Shown here piece after piece: positions 31,848 to 45,324 of a stretch of DNA of 64,000 nucleotides; position 1 is the stretch's first letter, and every line of letters begins with the position of its first letter. The notes beneath the pieces are model-generated. The model saw only the letters and a list, made by a program, of their open reading frames with translations, was not told the DNA's origin and ran no database searches. The position numbers and the translations under genes were made by a program. This DNA is from Phocoena phocoena (Eukaryota; Chordata; Mammalia; Artiodactyla; Phocoenidae): positions 58,516,520 through 58,580,519 of the forward strand of contig NC_089235.1 of assembly GCF_963924675.1 (NCBI RefSeq). Direction: 5' to 3'.

Positions 31848-34800
31848 AAAAAGGTTTTCAGTAAAAGAAGAACATAGTTTCAGTTAGGAGGAGAAGAATG
31901 CTATTTTTTGGAGGGGGTAGCTCTGTAGAATGCTATCATTGGCACCATCACCATAAAGAGGGTAGTCACGCAGTCTGATCTCATTGCTGCTTTGGAGGTT
32001 CAAGTGTTTACCATGTTCTCAATATGCTGTAAAATGGGAGCATGGCATTACTAGGGTGCCAGAAGGCAGTGCTGGCATTTCTGCTGGTGCAAGGTTTGCA
32101 GAAAGAGACCGAGAGTCTAGCCACGAACCTACTGAAGTTCAAGCAGGTGCTGCAGATCTAATGTAACTTAAATTTCCATAGCTACAGGTCTCAGAGAAGT
32201 TAATGAATTGTGGTTTTACAAGAAAATATACATATAAATCATCACCTGGCAGTTTTAAAGATAAAAATGAACAGTGAGTTGATTAGCAAAGACTGTTTCC
32301 CTACCATCCTCCGTCCTACTTCTTAACTATCCCCAAATGTTAATACTTTATGCCTAAAGTGATCATCTAAAAAATTATTTACAAACGGCTCTTTAAAATT
32401 ACAGAGCAGAATTTATTGCATGAACCTGAATAGACTATACATAAAATAAGTCCCCAGTAATATTTATTGACTAGCAACAATTTAAAGAGTGCACAAAATT
32501 GCATGTTGAAAATTCATAGAGACAATCATCTTTTAAAAGAGCTAATGAATTGGAGAACCTGTGGGTAGATCACGTTTTCAAAATCAGAAAGAGAATCATT
32601 TGTAGAGCTGAAATTAATTCTTGGAAACAATACTTTTATTACTTGATATCCTGGACCCAATTCCTTTAATTCAGTAAATAGTACAGTAGAAATGTCCGAC
32701 AAAGTTTTAAATGTGTCATAAAAGTGTTTAGTAATATTTGAAATATCCTGAGGGATATCATAAAACTATTAATTTGAATTTTATCTGAGAAAAATCAGAG
32801 ATTTGAAAGCTACAGCTCTAATATTAATATTCTGAGCAGAAAAATGTGTAATTAGACAATAAAACTTTGAAAATAAAGTGGATCAGAAACATTTTTTTCA
32901 AAAAGTACTCAATAATTCAAAGGTAAGCGTAGGACACATTTTCCCCCAAATGCACATAGACCAAGATAAAAATCTACACTCACCCACTGTCTGTCACCAA
33001 CCTAGTTGGCGTAGCATTTGTAAAAAATAGGGCATGAGAGTTAAAAGTGTGAATAAATAATTAAAGATTAAGGACTGGTTCTTAATGCTGAAGTACTGGT
33101 TACTAGTATTTTTTTACTACCAGGAATGTTCTTCCTATAAACATTTTACCAGAATATTCTACTTTAAATCATGTATTACTTTAAGCAATGATTCATCCTT
33201 CCAACACCTGTCAATTCATCTATTTCCTAAATCTCCATTATGCTTTAATTCTCTGCTTTTGGCTGCTGTGCACTTACAGCTGTTGATCATTACGGTTACA
33301 GCTGGCCTGTAATGAAGTAGTCTTTACAAAAAGAAAAATTATTTATGTTTCTTCTCATGTTCCAGTGGACATTAGCTAAAGCAAGTCCAGAAGTAGATAG
33401 CCAGCCCTGTCCATGCAGCTGGTTAGCAGAGTTACACACTGGCCTGGAAATCACTCTTTCTGCAGCTAATTTGAGTTTACAAACATCGAATAGGGAATAT
33501 CATATGTTGTCAGCTAGATTCCCTGGGATTTACACATGTGGCAAAACTACTTGTCTGTATAAAAAAAACAAAAAACAACCCCTCCCCCCCCCAAAAAAAA
33601 CCACACAAGTATTCACATGTATTTGGAATAAGAACCTTTCAAAATATAGCTATGTAGGTGGTGGTAAGTTCTGGTTGCCAGTGTCTCCCTAGATTAATAT
33701 CAGGGTGATTTTATGTACAACTGTTTGACAATAGACAGTGGAACAGGTTATTACATCAGTGAAGTAGCCCCAAGTATGCAAATTGAAACAAAGGGGCTTT
33801 TTCTCGTAAATAAACTAGAGAATCCCTGGAAGTCCTGAATCAGGATGAAAACAAATTCCATCTCTATCAAAATTGTTTTCTAAAATGATGTCATTGTTTC
33901 TCTACATATAAGTCCATGAAAGTCAAAGAACTGATACAGTAGAATTTAAATAATTAATCACACCTGTAATCATGATTTGTCATTTCATAAAGTAGGAGTC
34001 TTTCTTCATTTCATCCCATCATCAGCCCAGTTACCCAACAATTGTTGAAAGCAGTAGGGAGAGCAAATTAAAATGAATCTACTTAGCATTTGCCAGATAA
34101 GCCACAAATTAAGTACTTTCTTAAAAGAAAGAAAGCATTTCAAGTCTAAGAAGAGAAGTCAGTACCGGTTGATGAATATTTCCACTTCAAGTTACACGTA
34201 TGTCATAAAATCTTTCATTTGCCGCTGTGAAAATTGTCAGCAATCTTTGCCTTTTATCTGGTTCATCTTGAAAGCCACAAATGGCATGATTTAACTGTTA
34301 CATGGCCTTGGCATGGTAACAGTGGAAAAGTAAACTGAGCAAAATAAAAAACAAAGGCAATGATAAACTTTAAAACAACTAACTCATCTCCGAAAGGATG
34401 GGGAGAACTAGAAAGATCTAAGGACAAAAAAACAAAACAAATCGGAAGCTATTTTGTAAAGCAGATTCTTTGGGAGAAAAAAAAAAGATGTCTGAAGAAT
34501 AGAGCTAAGAACCTGTGACAGCAACATATCTTAGGCTTTGACATCAATATTCTTAGCAGAGTTGGCTGCCCAGGACTCTGAACAAAAAGCTCGGGCTGCT
34601 GAATGCAGCAAGCATTCACCAGTGTAGCAGGAACCGACTTGGGATGTGGTATCTCTAGAAGTGGGTCTTTTTTTTTAAGACAAGTTTTGTTTGTTTTTTT
34701 TTTTAATTCTTAATACTTATTACAGATATTAGACATTTCTCTAGTGTGGGCATGTTAACTCTTGATGTGCTGGGCAAATTCCAGTTTGGGTACTGTGCTT

Positions 34801-35365
34801 TAAAAGCAATAGAAAAATCTGGAACTCCATTTCATGTAAGAAAGCATATGGCTTGAAACTAAATATAGTTTAAACATATGAAGCATATTAAATTAATTAT
34901 TATAATTTAAGCGATTTGAAAAATGTCTTCAGTTTTTATGACATATGCTTCTAATGATTCACATTACCTGTAGGTACTTCAAAAGCATTGGGATTAAGAT
35001 TATCTTCAGTAATTAGGGCGTCAAATGATATGCTGGCCGTATTAGGGAAAAGGGCCCTGTGAAAGTGGGCCACAGACCAAAATCATACCCTTCAAGACAG
35101 ATGGGAACCAAGCCTCAAAATGGTGTGCAATTGTACCACTTCTAAGTACCATGCTTTAATGCTGTGAGAAAATACAAGGGCTGTATCTCAAGAGCTTCAT
35201 ACAATATTTGTACCTGAGGTTAAACAAAATGTACATCTTTGTTCAAGGGTAGTCCTACCCTTAGAGCCCTCATTTCTACCTCCTAGACTATTTTATGTCA
35301 GATGTGTTTTCATGCTCTACTACAACTGAATGTCCTAAACAGAACCAGGCATGCTATTTATGTAT
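31848..35365. other. Transposon-poor AT-rich sequence, 3.5 kb
   Basis: No recent transposon, gene or RNA is recognised. It contains A/C mononucleotide runs at 33560-33600 and an octamer ATGCAAAT at 33776-33783 followed three bases later by AACAAAG (SOX/TCF-type). The 60-codon frame at 31984-32166 is unassigned. Confidence 0.45.
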
Positions 35366-35369
35366 TTAC

Positions 35370-35830
35370 TCACTCATTTATTTATTCCACTAATGTTTAC
35401 TGGACACCTATATGTTCTAGGCACTGCTCTAGGTACAAAGGAAATGTAGTAAAGAAGAGAAATAAGGTCATTTTCCTCTTGTATTTTCTATTCTGCTGGT
35501 CAGATGGACAATAAAAAAAGAAGAAAAGAAAATTAAGTAACACCAAATATGGAAAGAAAAATCAGGAGAGAGTGATTGGTGGGAGACATGAGTTTCTTTA
35601 GTTTGGGTCGTTCAAAGAAGGCACGCTCAGCAGCTAGGTGACATTTTGTTGAGACTTCAAGAGTGAAAAGGCAGCAATGGTGTTTTCTAATCTTGGGGAA
35701 CAGCCGGTGGAGGGACCTTGAGCTGGAAATGAGTGGTTCAAGAAAGAGCAAGAAAGCCTTGGCTGCAGCCAAGTACGTGGGGAGGGAGGAGAAGAAATGA
35801 AGTTGAGCATTGTGTAGAAGTGAGATCATA
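35370..35830 (-). mobile_element. L2 LINE 3' region
   Basis: 'tcatttatttattccactaa', 'ctaggcactgctctaggtac' and 'agtgattggtgggagacatg' match the reverse complement of L2, diverged. Confidence 0.6.
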
Positions 35831-35884
35831 CACAGCCCACAGTAGGGAGCCTGTATTTTATTTAACCTAAAATAACAGCAATAA

Positions 35885-36070
35885 CCATCATGATGCTAAT
35901 AGCAAGAGGTAACTCATTGAGTGTTGCTATGTGCTGGGCACTGCGTTAAGTACTACCCATAACCTCATCTACTCATTCTCACCATCCCTACTTCATAAAT
36001 GGGAAAGTGAAGCACAGAGCAATGAAGGACCTTCCCCCAGTCACCCAGCTAGGAAGAAATGGAGTCATTT
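35885..36070 (+). mobile_element. MIR
   Basis: 'cattgagtgttgctatgtgc', 'tgggcactgcgttaagtact', 'agtgaagcacagagcaatga' and 'agtcacccagctaggaagaa' are in clear MIR order. Confidence 0.85.
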
Positions 36071-36334
36071 AATGATAAATACTCTACCCCTTAAATTTCA
36101 CAGAGGTTGCAACACCCAGATGATAATTCTTAATCCTTCCTTTTAGCTCAGGTCCTCAAATATGCATTACACACCCACTCTCTGCGAGCCATTATATTCA
36201 GCACAGCTAGAGCGCTATCTCACGCTTTTATATTTGTCTGGACTCATGTCTCACAGGGACAGGGCCTGCAGGAGATTACATGGTAAACTGGGAAAAGCAA
36301 TAGACTCAAGCATTACCATTCCGGTTTGACAGGC

Positions 36335-36462
36335 TGAACAGAGTAGTGGTTAAGAGCACCTGATTTTGTGGCCTCAGACAAATTTTTTGACCACTCTAAA
36401 CATCGAATCTATCTATTGCTAAAATACAGATAATAATAATATCGCTTACCTCATGCAGGTGT
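36335..36462 (-). mobile_element. MIR
   Basis: 'agagtagtggttaagagcac' then 'aaaatacagataataataat' and 'cttacctcatg' are the reverse complement of the MIR 3' half and core. Confidence 0.8.
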
Positions 36463-37175
36463 TTATTCATTCATTCAACAAATATTTATTGAGTGTTGTC
36501 CACTGCTTTATGCAGTTTACATTCTATTGGGAGAGGCAGAGCTCAGCCATGGTTAATATATGGTAAAATGTATAGCAAAATGTATGGTATGTTAGATAGT
36601 ATTAAGTGCTATGGAGAAGAAACTAAAGCATTAAGAGCAACAAGCAGAATCCAGATGGGGGAAATGACTGCCTTTTAGGTGGGGAACCCAATTGAGGAAT
36701 CACTGACAAGGTGACACCTGAGGAAAGATCTTTAAGGAAAAGAGAAGACCAGAGGCAGAGACTGAGCTGAGAGAGAGCCTGGTGTATCGGAGAAGGTCAG
36801 GGGAATGGAGTGTGTTGTAGGATCTACTAAGGCAGAGTCATAATTGTGGTTTTTGCTCAGGAGTGAAACGAACAGCCAACGGAGGGCAGTGAGCAAATGA
36901 ACGATATAATCCGACCTGTGTTTTGACAAGATCACTCTGGCTGCTGTGTTTAGAAGGGACTGTGGTGGAGAAAATACAGGCAGGGAGACCCCTTAGAGAC
37001 TGTTGTGATATTCCAGGTAAGAGACTATGGTGGCTTGAATCAGTATGGTAGCCGTGGAGGCGGTAAGAAACAGTCATATTCTGGATATATTTTGAAAGTA
37101 GAACAGACAGCATTTGCTGAGGGATCAGCTGTGAGATGGGGAAGAGAAAGAGGGCACAAGGAAAACTGCAAAGAC
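36463..37175 (-). mobile_element. Long L2 LINE segment
   Basis: From 'tattcattcattcaacaaat' and 'atttattgagtg' at the left (the L2 3' end reversed), through 'gttagatagtattaagtgct', 'ctatggagaag' and 'gatcactctggctgctgtg', to 'attctggatatattttgaaa' at the right. It is a ~700-bp L2 segment and the longest L2 here. The open frames over it are repeat-derived. Confidence 0.85.
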
Positions 37176-39354
37176 TTTGCTTATTGCAAGACATACATAT
37201 GAGAACCAGCACATAAAGCACTGAGCGCAGTGCTTAGTACAGAGGGCGGGATTCCTAGCTTCAGGACTTCCCAGAAACATATTACGAAAGTCACTAATTT
37301 TTGAAGAAAGCTGAAGAACTGAGAAAGTTGTATCAGTGAAGAAGGATATAATTTGCAGTGATTAAAATGGTGGCTACCAGAATGAGTGAGAGATTATTCG
37401 AATCGTTTTTTTAAATTCTTCATTATATTACCAGCTTTATAATGAAGCTATTGACAGACACATGCTGTGAGAAAAACTGTACCTCCACCTGCTAAGAAAT
37501 GGCACTCATGGTTATGAAAACTGCCTGACATTTTTAGAACCAGGTGTTTCTGTGACTTTCTTCTGAAAGTTATTTCCCCTTGGAACTTGCATTTTAATTA
37601 CTGATTATTCTCTCTGCTTTACTTCTATGTAGAGATCAAGGTACTTGCTTGAGCTTTATTTAAATAGGACATATGCATTGTTTCAAAGTAGTTCTGCATA
37701 AAATGTGAATATGAATATAGCAACTAAGCTATTTATTTGAATCTCAAATACATTAGCATCTATTACCTTCTGTCTTTCATTTAGCTGTCTTGCAATAATA
37801 TTAAAAGAATATTACATGTGACTGAATTACTAAAGATTTTTTCCCAACTCTGATTTACATATTATTCACTTAAAGCTAGCAATGTAAAATTGCCTTTAAT
37901 GTTTACTGTTTCAACTTTAAAGTTTTCCTTTTTAATCAGAGAAAATCAAGTTGGCAAAATACAATTATGATTTTCTCCAATTACGTTACCTTTAGGCAAT
38001 ACTGTCTTTTAGATTTGTAACATCCTCTGTTCTGGTACTATGGAATTATGGAATGTACAGTGTTTAAGTATATGTTTCTAAAATCAACAGATTAGAGATT
38101 CTTAGATATATTGTATACTTTATGTATTAAAAACATTTCTAGCACCTAAATGTATTTGTTATATGTTTAAAGTTTCAAAGAGCAATAATTCTTTGTTGAA
38201 TTAAAGACCTTGGGAAAGCTGGACATGTGAGGGTGTATTTTGAGCTATTTGGATAGCATTTTAAATGTAAGAGGATATGGCAATTCCTCTTTAAGAATCA
38301 CCAAAATAGTGTTATTAATTTCTTCCTTAAATATTTTTTAAATTACAAAAAGTTGCTATTGGCCTGAGATTAATGATGGAAAGTTTTAGACTGAAAGGAA
38401 AATTATTCAGAACATTGGAAGCAGGTAGAGTTATAAATGAGAATCTTTAGGTCAACTATGTAATATCCTAAGTCCCACATAGAAGAGAAAGCTTTTATTT
38501 AGTTTATTAATCTTAATCTTCACTTTCAAGGTGGATTAAAATGAAGGTGTTTTATATTTTCCAGAACTGGCTTAATTTTACTATTTTGATTAATTTTTCT
38601 TCTGTTTAAAAAACCATTTTATGATTTGGAACTTGTAACTGACAGAAATCCTAACTGACAGACTATTTTCCTATAAAGTTTCAAAACTATTGTTTTTTTT
38701 TAATTAAAAGCTTGAACTAACTGTTCAATCCTTTCAATTACATGTTTTTTTTCTTGTAATGAAAATCACCTTTTATGTCACAGGCTTATACATTCTGCTA
38801 TTACTGCAATATAGCAAACAAATTAGTTTTTAAAAATGAATATTACTAGAATAGTAGAGTCAGATTTCAGCATAGAGATCCTGAGGTCTGGACGATGTGC
38901 TTGCATTATTAGTCTAGAAATCCTGAAGCCATCACTTAAGAAAACTCCTAAGTGCAGTCTACACTATACATATTACCATTTAGGGAGAATGGTAATGCAG
39001 ATATTATTATCCAAACATTTAATTAAACAACATGGAAAAAAAAAGCTATATAGTCAGCACTTCTTCCACTGATAGAATTTTTGGCAATGGTAAATTTGGT
39101 CCTTGCAAAAGTCTAACTTAAGCTGTTTTTTGATTAATAAGAAAACTCAAGTGCAAACTGGAAGACAAGCTTTCAATTATATCAGCAGCTATAGGTGAAT
39201 TAAAACTGGGTTAGGAAATGATCTAACATTATGAGGTCAGTTCCGCCTTTTACAGATAGAAGTCATACCAAATAACCTCGTTCTTTCATGTTAGAATACT
39301 GAAAAACAAACTCGCTTCTCAGAGACAAAGAAGTTCATCGGAGATCAAAATCAT
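37176..39354. other. Transposon-poor AT-rich sequence
   Basis: No gene or repeat is recognised across 2.2 kb. The base composition is AT-rich and free of young insertions, as seen in conserved non-coding deserts. Confidence 0.45.
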
Positions 39355-39540
39355 ACACTGGGAGTTTTACTCTGGCTTCGTGTCTTACACCCAGGCAATG
39401 ACCAAATTACTTAAACCTCAAATGGTTCGTCTATAAAATGGGGATTACAATAATCTCTTGCCCTGTGATGATTCACAGAAATTGAAGGCTTTCTCTCAGT
39501 GCTTTTTGAAGTTCTTCAATAAGCAGTAAGGCATTATTCA
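39355..39540 (-). mobile_element. MIR relic
   Basis: 'gagttttactctggcttcgt', 'aaatggttcgtctataaaat', 'ggggattacaataatctctt' are in reverse-complement MIR order. Confidence 0.7.
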
Positions 39541-42500
39541 GATATGTGTAGAGATTATCATCTGGAAGAAAACAGCATTGAGGAAAAAAAAAATCAAATA
39601 GCTCTGTGACCAAACGTGATGACTCTGTTAGAGATTATGTAGATGATTTCACATACACCTCGTATTACACATCATATTACATTGTATTAGTTCTGTCGAC
39701 TTCAAGTGATATTAAAAATAAAGCAAAGCTTAAGAAAGACGTTACACAAGATAAAAAATTAACAGTAGAAGATGGAGCAGGTCTGTCTAGAATAGATCGA
39801 TAAGAGTGAAAATAGGGGAAAGTGTTTTGGGGTTCTAGTACGAATAATTGTAATAGATGGATCACTTGGGCAGAACTGAAGCAAAAGTCTGTTAGGGAAG
39901 CAAGGAAGAAGCCAGGGTCTGTGAGCACTTTCAGGGCAACTTTAACTATGCAAACCTTTAGTCACACAGTTTCTAAAAAAGGGAATATATACCAGCTGAG
40001 AGACTCCTCCAAGCCCCCCCGCTTGCAGCATAACTCATCAAATTCCTGATTTTGAAAGGTGACAAGGACACTCTGCAAACCCAGGTCTCCATTGTGCTAA
40101 GTTAAAGGAAGTTTCCACTTTGTCAAAACAACAGCAGCGACTACAGCCAGAGTAACAATAAAAGGAACAGTTTCAGCTTGATTTTCATTTTTAAAAAGAC
40201 GGCCGTAATAACTTCTGGACTGGTTCTCCAATCTCCGTTAGAACATATTTCAAAGCAGGCAAAGGTTTTTTTTTTATTTTAAATCTTATGGCTTCCTATA
40301 AGAGGGACACAATTTTCTTCCAGTTTTGAAGCTTTCAATACCTTGTCTTAATGAAAACCATTCAAAAGTGCTTTAAAAACGAACAGGAATAATTCAGGCT
40401 AAACAAGCAATCTATCCTGATAATTTAACAGGAGAGAATGTTCAGGAGTAATAAATACATAGTTCTTTTTAATATCTTAAATATATCTTTTTCTTCCCCC
40501 TCCATTTGGCATAAGGAGTGCCAAATGCAGAGTGCAAGGGGCTGATTTTCATTTACAAACACAAAATTTTCCTTCAAGAAGTGTGTTTTCTTAATCACTG
40601 ATAATAAAAGGCATCTGTGCCCGTTTCATCTTGCAATTAAAGAGTGAGAAGTTACGACACACGCACACACAAACACACACACTTCTCTCTTCTCTCGTAT
40701 GTTAAAATCCTATTCGAATAATCATCGGGCGCCTACAAAATTTAGCCACAAGCAGATATTTTATTTTAAAAAAATCTTTCCATGGACATCTTATACTATT
40801 AAACTTAAAAGATTTCAACCGACGGGGGTGGGGATTGCCCAGAGTACATATATTAGTCAATAAGGAACAGAGAGCTTTGATGTGTTTTGGCTATTGCAAG
40901 CCAAGTTCCTATTAATTATAGGTTGCTTTACTTTTCCACACATAATTTACCTTTATTAAATGTAAAATGTATTTTATATTATGATTATACCAGAGTCAGG
41001 CTAGCTGATGATTCTCTGTTTCTGCATTATGTGATGACAATAATTGCTATTACAAAACTTAACATATTTTTGGTGAGGATGATACCTAAAATACAAACAT
41101 CTCAGAAACACCTTTGAGCGTAATGCTAGGAGGTATAAAATGAAACATTTTAAGATTGTTCCATTCAACCTCATATAATTCCTTCTGCTCACCTGAATTC
41201 GATTGAGGTCAGTAGAGCTTTTGTTTTCTATTTTACATAAAACCAAATACCCCAATCTAACCACGATTTATACCCATTAACACAAATTTGAACTTCGCAT
41301 GGTTAGATTTTACTAATCAGTAAGTACTCAAAATCTGGTGAGTCAATCCAGTTCTTACTTGAAGCTCTATAATATATAAAATTTGAGCAGAAATATCAGT
41401 TTGCAAAGAAACGTACTTTCTTTTCCTTCAAGATTCATGGTGAGTTCATGAACGATTTGTATCTGAAAACACTCTTAAATTTCTTCCTGCACTTTCCTGA
41501 AAGAACCAGTAAGGTACAGAGCATAGAAACAGCAAGGAAAATCCCTCCCAGAAAACATGATTTTAATTTTCAAAGTCAAATCTGTGAACTAAACAAACCT
41601 TTAGTTTCAGTTTACTTTAATCAAAGGATAGAGACTGAAAAATTATTTAACTCCCAGCTGAACAGTTGACTTTCAAATTGGATAATGCAAGAAAAGAAGA
41701 TTTTGGCTCTGCCACATTTTAAAACTTAATTAAATCAATATCAAAATAGAAAGTACAGCATTTTGCTTATTTTCATCATTATTAACTTTGTGACCACTCA
41801 ACTTACAGAGTGTGATGTGTAAAAGGAAAAACTCAGCCGTCTATCTGTGAGGATTATACCTGCCATAATCATAGTAAGATTACCACTGGAAAAGTGTAAC
41901 ACTTCTCCACTTCCCACCCCCTTATTTTTATAATATAAATGTTCTTGCAGATAACACAATCACTTTAAAAAACACAAATTCTTCTACAAAAAAAAAAGTT
42001 AATTTGGTAGATGCCAGTGCTCATTTATCATGGATATAATTCAAGTGCAGTAATTGCAATTAACCAAAATAATTAAGGGTTGTACTTCAATTTCAAGAAA
42101 GCCAACCGCGTTGAAATGGGTGTGTGACTCAAAGATTGGTAATACTCAGCTTTCGAAAGCCACCGGCTTGTACATCTCCCTGAAGCAGCCACATCTACAG
42201 AATCAGTATCATTTGTGGCAGTAACATAAAATACGGATCACAGGACAAACGTTGCCCATATGGCTTTACAGAACAGAATATGATTGCTCTGATCTCTTGT
42301 ATAGTTGCCCAAACTAAGGATCGGGGACAGCAGGATCGATCAGCCCTAGCAACAAACCATACTTTACATGCAAGACACAGCCCTTCTTTTGTTCAAACCA
42401 TGTCAAGGCATGGTCCCTGCTGGGGACCTAATCTACAACAACTTTGCGACCTCCTGCTTCTACAGCTTAATTATTTAGGATCAAATAGACAGCTAGGTAC

Positions 42501-44782
42501 ATTAACGTGACCCTAGAAGCCAAACCCGTTACTCTCTTCAAATATTCAATTGACCTTCCAGAGTAAATATTTCCCCCTGACCCCTCTACCACTCATTTTC
42601 TCTTAAATTGGTTGCTAATGCTTTGAAAAGTCTCCTGATATTTTGCAACAGCTTTAAAGTAAATAAACCCCTGACTGTATAATTTTAGCCTTATTGACTG
42701 GGGCACTGATAGAAACTGAAGCCTGCAAGAGGTCCAACAGATTTGGCATTATGTTACTCACACCAACCTTTCTGGCTCAAAGATAAGTTAGAGATCTTTG
42801 CAGCAGGCTTACAAATCTGCAGCTTCTATGTTAGCAGAGAGCTTGCTTTGTTTTATGCCAAGAGGACTTATTTTGAAAGAATGAGGCAAGAGTGAGGGGA
42901 GAATATCAGCACCCTAAACAGAATAAGGGTTACTCTGAAGCATGAAAATATAGGTCACAGCCATTTCCATGGCATAAGTACCACGAGCTGTATCATTTAC
43001 ACCCAGATCATTTGGGGAAAACTACCAGCAACAAGAAGTGCTTAAGTGGACAGCAAACACATCTTGTCTTAACAAGGTACTTTGGGTTCCATTTACAGTC
43101 TGTTGAACTTAACATCACTCAACTATATTGTTTGCCTTAAAAAAATAATGTAAATGAGCTAGAAGTTGAAAAGTTGCTTTGCCTGTTTTTTTTTTTTTTT
43201 TAAGTTTAGGTGGTAGGGCACAGAAAAACAAGAATGAATAGTGAAAGCCAGCTGTATTACTTTAGTATGTCAGGAGAAAAAAGAACATAATTAGGTTTAC
43301 AACATCAGTGGCTTATTCTAAAAGAATGCCTTTCTGAAGCAAACACAAACACACCCCGTGTGAATCCATTCCATTTTCAATGAATTGAAATGGTGGTAAC
43401 GGGGAGAGTAATGCATCCACTCCAGTTGTAAACAGACATTTTCCTACATGTGAGTGCATAATCCCTGCTGACATTAATGGGAGTGACACACAAGCAGGGA
43501 GGAGAGAATAGCCCCTTTTGTTTGTTCTCACTCACATTACTCTAGAGTCCATTTTACAACTTCAGCTTCAAACTGGTGGAAAACACACCCTGTGCATTGA
43601 TAATGGAAAAATGAGATTAACCAAGTGAGCAAACAGCCTTCCTTCTTTCAGTGATGTGGGAAGCTAAACAATGCAATGGAAAAGGATCTTGATTTTAGCT
43701 TTTCTTTTCATTCTTTCTTTTTTTCCCTGCATTACCCACTCTATTTAAGAACCTCTTCATGCTTATAAAATTCCCTTTCTTAGTTCATGTAAAAGAGTAA
43801 TAAAATCATTATAGTTTTCCTTCGCCAAAAGGTACTTTAGAGACTAATCTTAATTTAGATCCAGACACTGCTAAGTCAAATACATCAGTGTTGGGAAAAC
43901 GAATTAGAAGAGAGGTCATTTTTCTTACTAATTTTTAAAAAAGGTGTTGCAGATTGAAAAATGCCTTAGGAATCATTCCTTAATGCTATGGCTGCATTAC
44001 AAAGTCATAATTCTCCCACTTTGACATTTGGGGTTTCCAGTGGCTTACTTTCGGAATCTACATTAGGAATTAATTTTTTACTTACTGGTTCATACCAAGG
44101 CTGAGATTCCCTTTACTGAAATGGAGCAAACGATAAAATTTTCAAAATAACTGTGTTCTAAAGATTCTCACCAGGTAGAGATGGCCCCAAATAACAACCT
44201 AGGCTTTCAAAAATATCCTTCAAAAAATATTTGCACATAGTCAACATTTATCTTCCTCATAGAAATAAGCAGCCTAGAATGAATCCATCAAGTCATCCAA
44301 TTCTTTGTGTGCTTTATTTACATCTTTTTCCCCTTAAATGAAGCAATATGTTTGTTTATATGTTTTGATCCTAAGGGGAAACTGACAAGATCTCAAACTA
44401 GAGACTACAGCCTTATTCATAGATGAAAAAGAAAATGAAACCCTCTTTCGATTACTAAAAATCTGTTATTGTGTGAATACAAAAATAATGGAATGTAATG
44501 AAGTGAAAATTCTTTTTTCATATTACTTTTGAATCCATAAAAATCCATAATAGCTAAAAAGTTGAAATGCTAGTCAAATTTGGGAAACTGAAAGAAAACA
44601 CGTCTTAAGGGCTGGGCACGTTACAATGAAAGATGAGATATTAAAACCAAGACACTGATCTGATTTGTTAACTAAATCCATTGAGATGGTTAGACCCAAG
44701 GATGCTTACTGGTGTTTTTATTCCCAAATAACCTACAGTTTGTGTAACTCTTTGTAGTCTTTTTCTTTTTTTCTTTTTTTAG
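39541..44782. other. Transposon-poor block, 5.2 kb
   Basis: I see no transposon, gene or RNA. A CA-rich patch is at 40655-40682 and a T-run at 43184-43201. Open frames (for example 41448-41669 and 42280-42510) lack recognisable domains. Scattered retained CpGs occur at 42318-42450. Confidence 0.5.
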
Positions 44783-44832
44783 ATATAAGGACCCCCAGAC
44801 GAGTCTCTGAGATTGCTTCGGTGCATTTGTAA
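44783..44832 (+). other. Candidate 3'-terminal coding exon of an unidentified gene
   Basis: An almost pure pyrimidine tract (44758-44780) ends in TTTAG at 44782, an excellent splice acceptor. If the upstream exon supplies one base (phase 1), the next codons read IRTPRRVSEIASVHL and stop at TAA 44830-44832. The frame keeps two CpGs in a CpG-poor neighbourhood. No AATAAA is visible nearby and no upstream partner exon was identified, so this may be chance. The same phase is needed by the candidates at 53802 and 63033. Confidence 0.2.
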
Positions 44833-45324
44833 CCCAGCAGCTATGAGGAACCCATAGAGCCTTCCGAGGCAGCGTTGGGCAGATTCTTCGCTCATGAACA
44901 ATTTATTTCATAGGACACCCGTTTTGGAGGTACTTGTCATCACTCTGACTACATAATGTGAAAGGTTGCCAAGAGTTCTTTGCTGCTTTTCAGATTCACT
45001 TGTCATGAACAAAATAGATGATTAAGTTCCATTTTCTGTAAAAGGAGCTCTGATTCTCTACTTGGGAACATAAAGGGAGTAAAAGGGTATCAGGTCTTAA
45101 TTATTCCTTGCCTTTTTAATCCCCAACATCTGGAATTATATGAGCACAATGAATATTTAGGTTAAATTGGGTAGTACTGTCACATTTTTAAAGGCACTAT
45201 TTTAATTTTTAAAGAGTATTAGTGTTTTTCTACAGAATGCAACAATGTAAAGCAACTTTCATAGATATATTATTATCCCAATGATTCAGCAGGTAATTTT
45301 TAGTTTTCATAATTTAAACATGGT
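44833..45324. other. Unassigned sequence
   Basis: No repeat or gene is recognised. It could be 3' UTR if the preceding exon candidate is real, but no poly(A) signal is evident. Confidence 0.35.

Noticed and set aside
31984..32166. 60-codon frame with mixed composition
   Set aside because: No acceptor, promoter or family resemblance. The length is within chance expectation.
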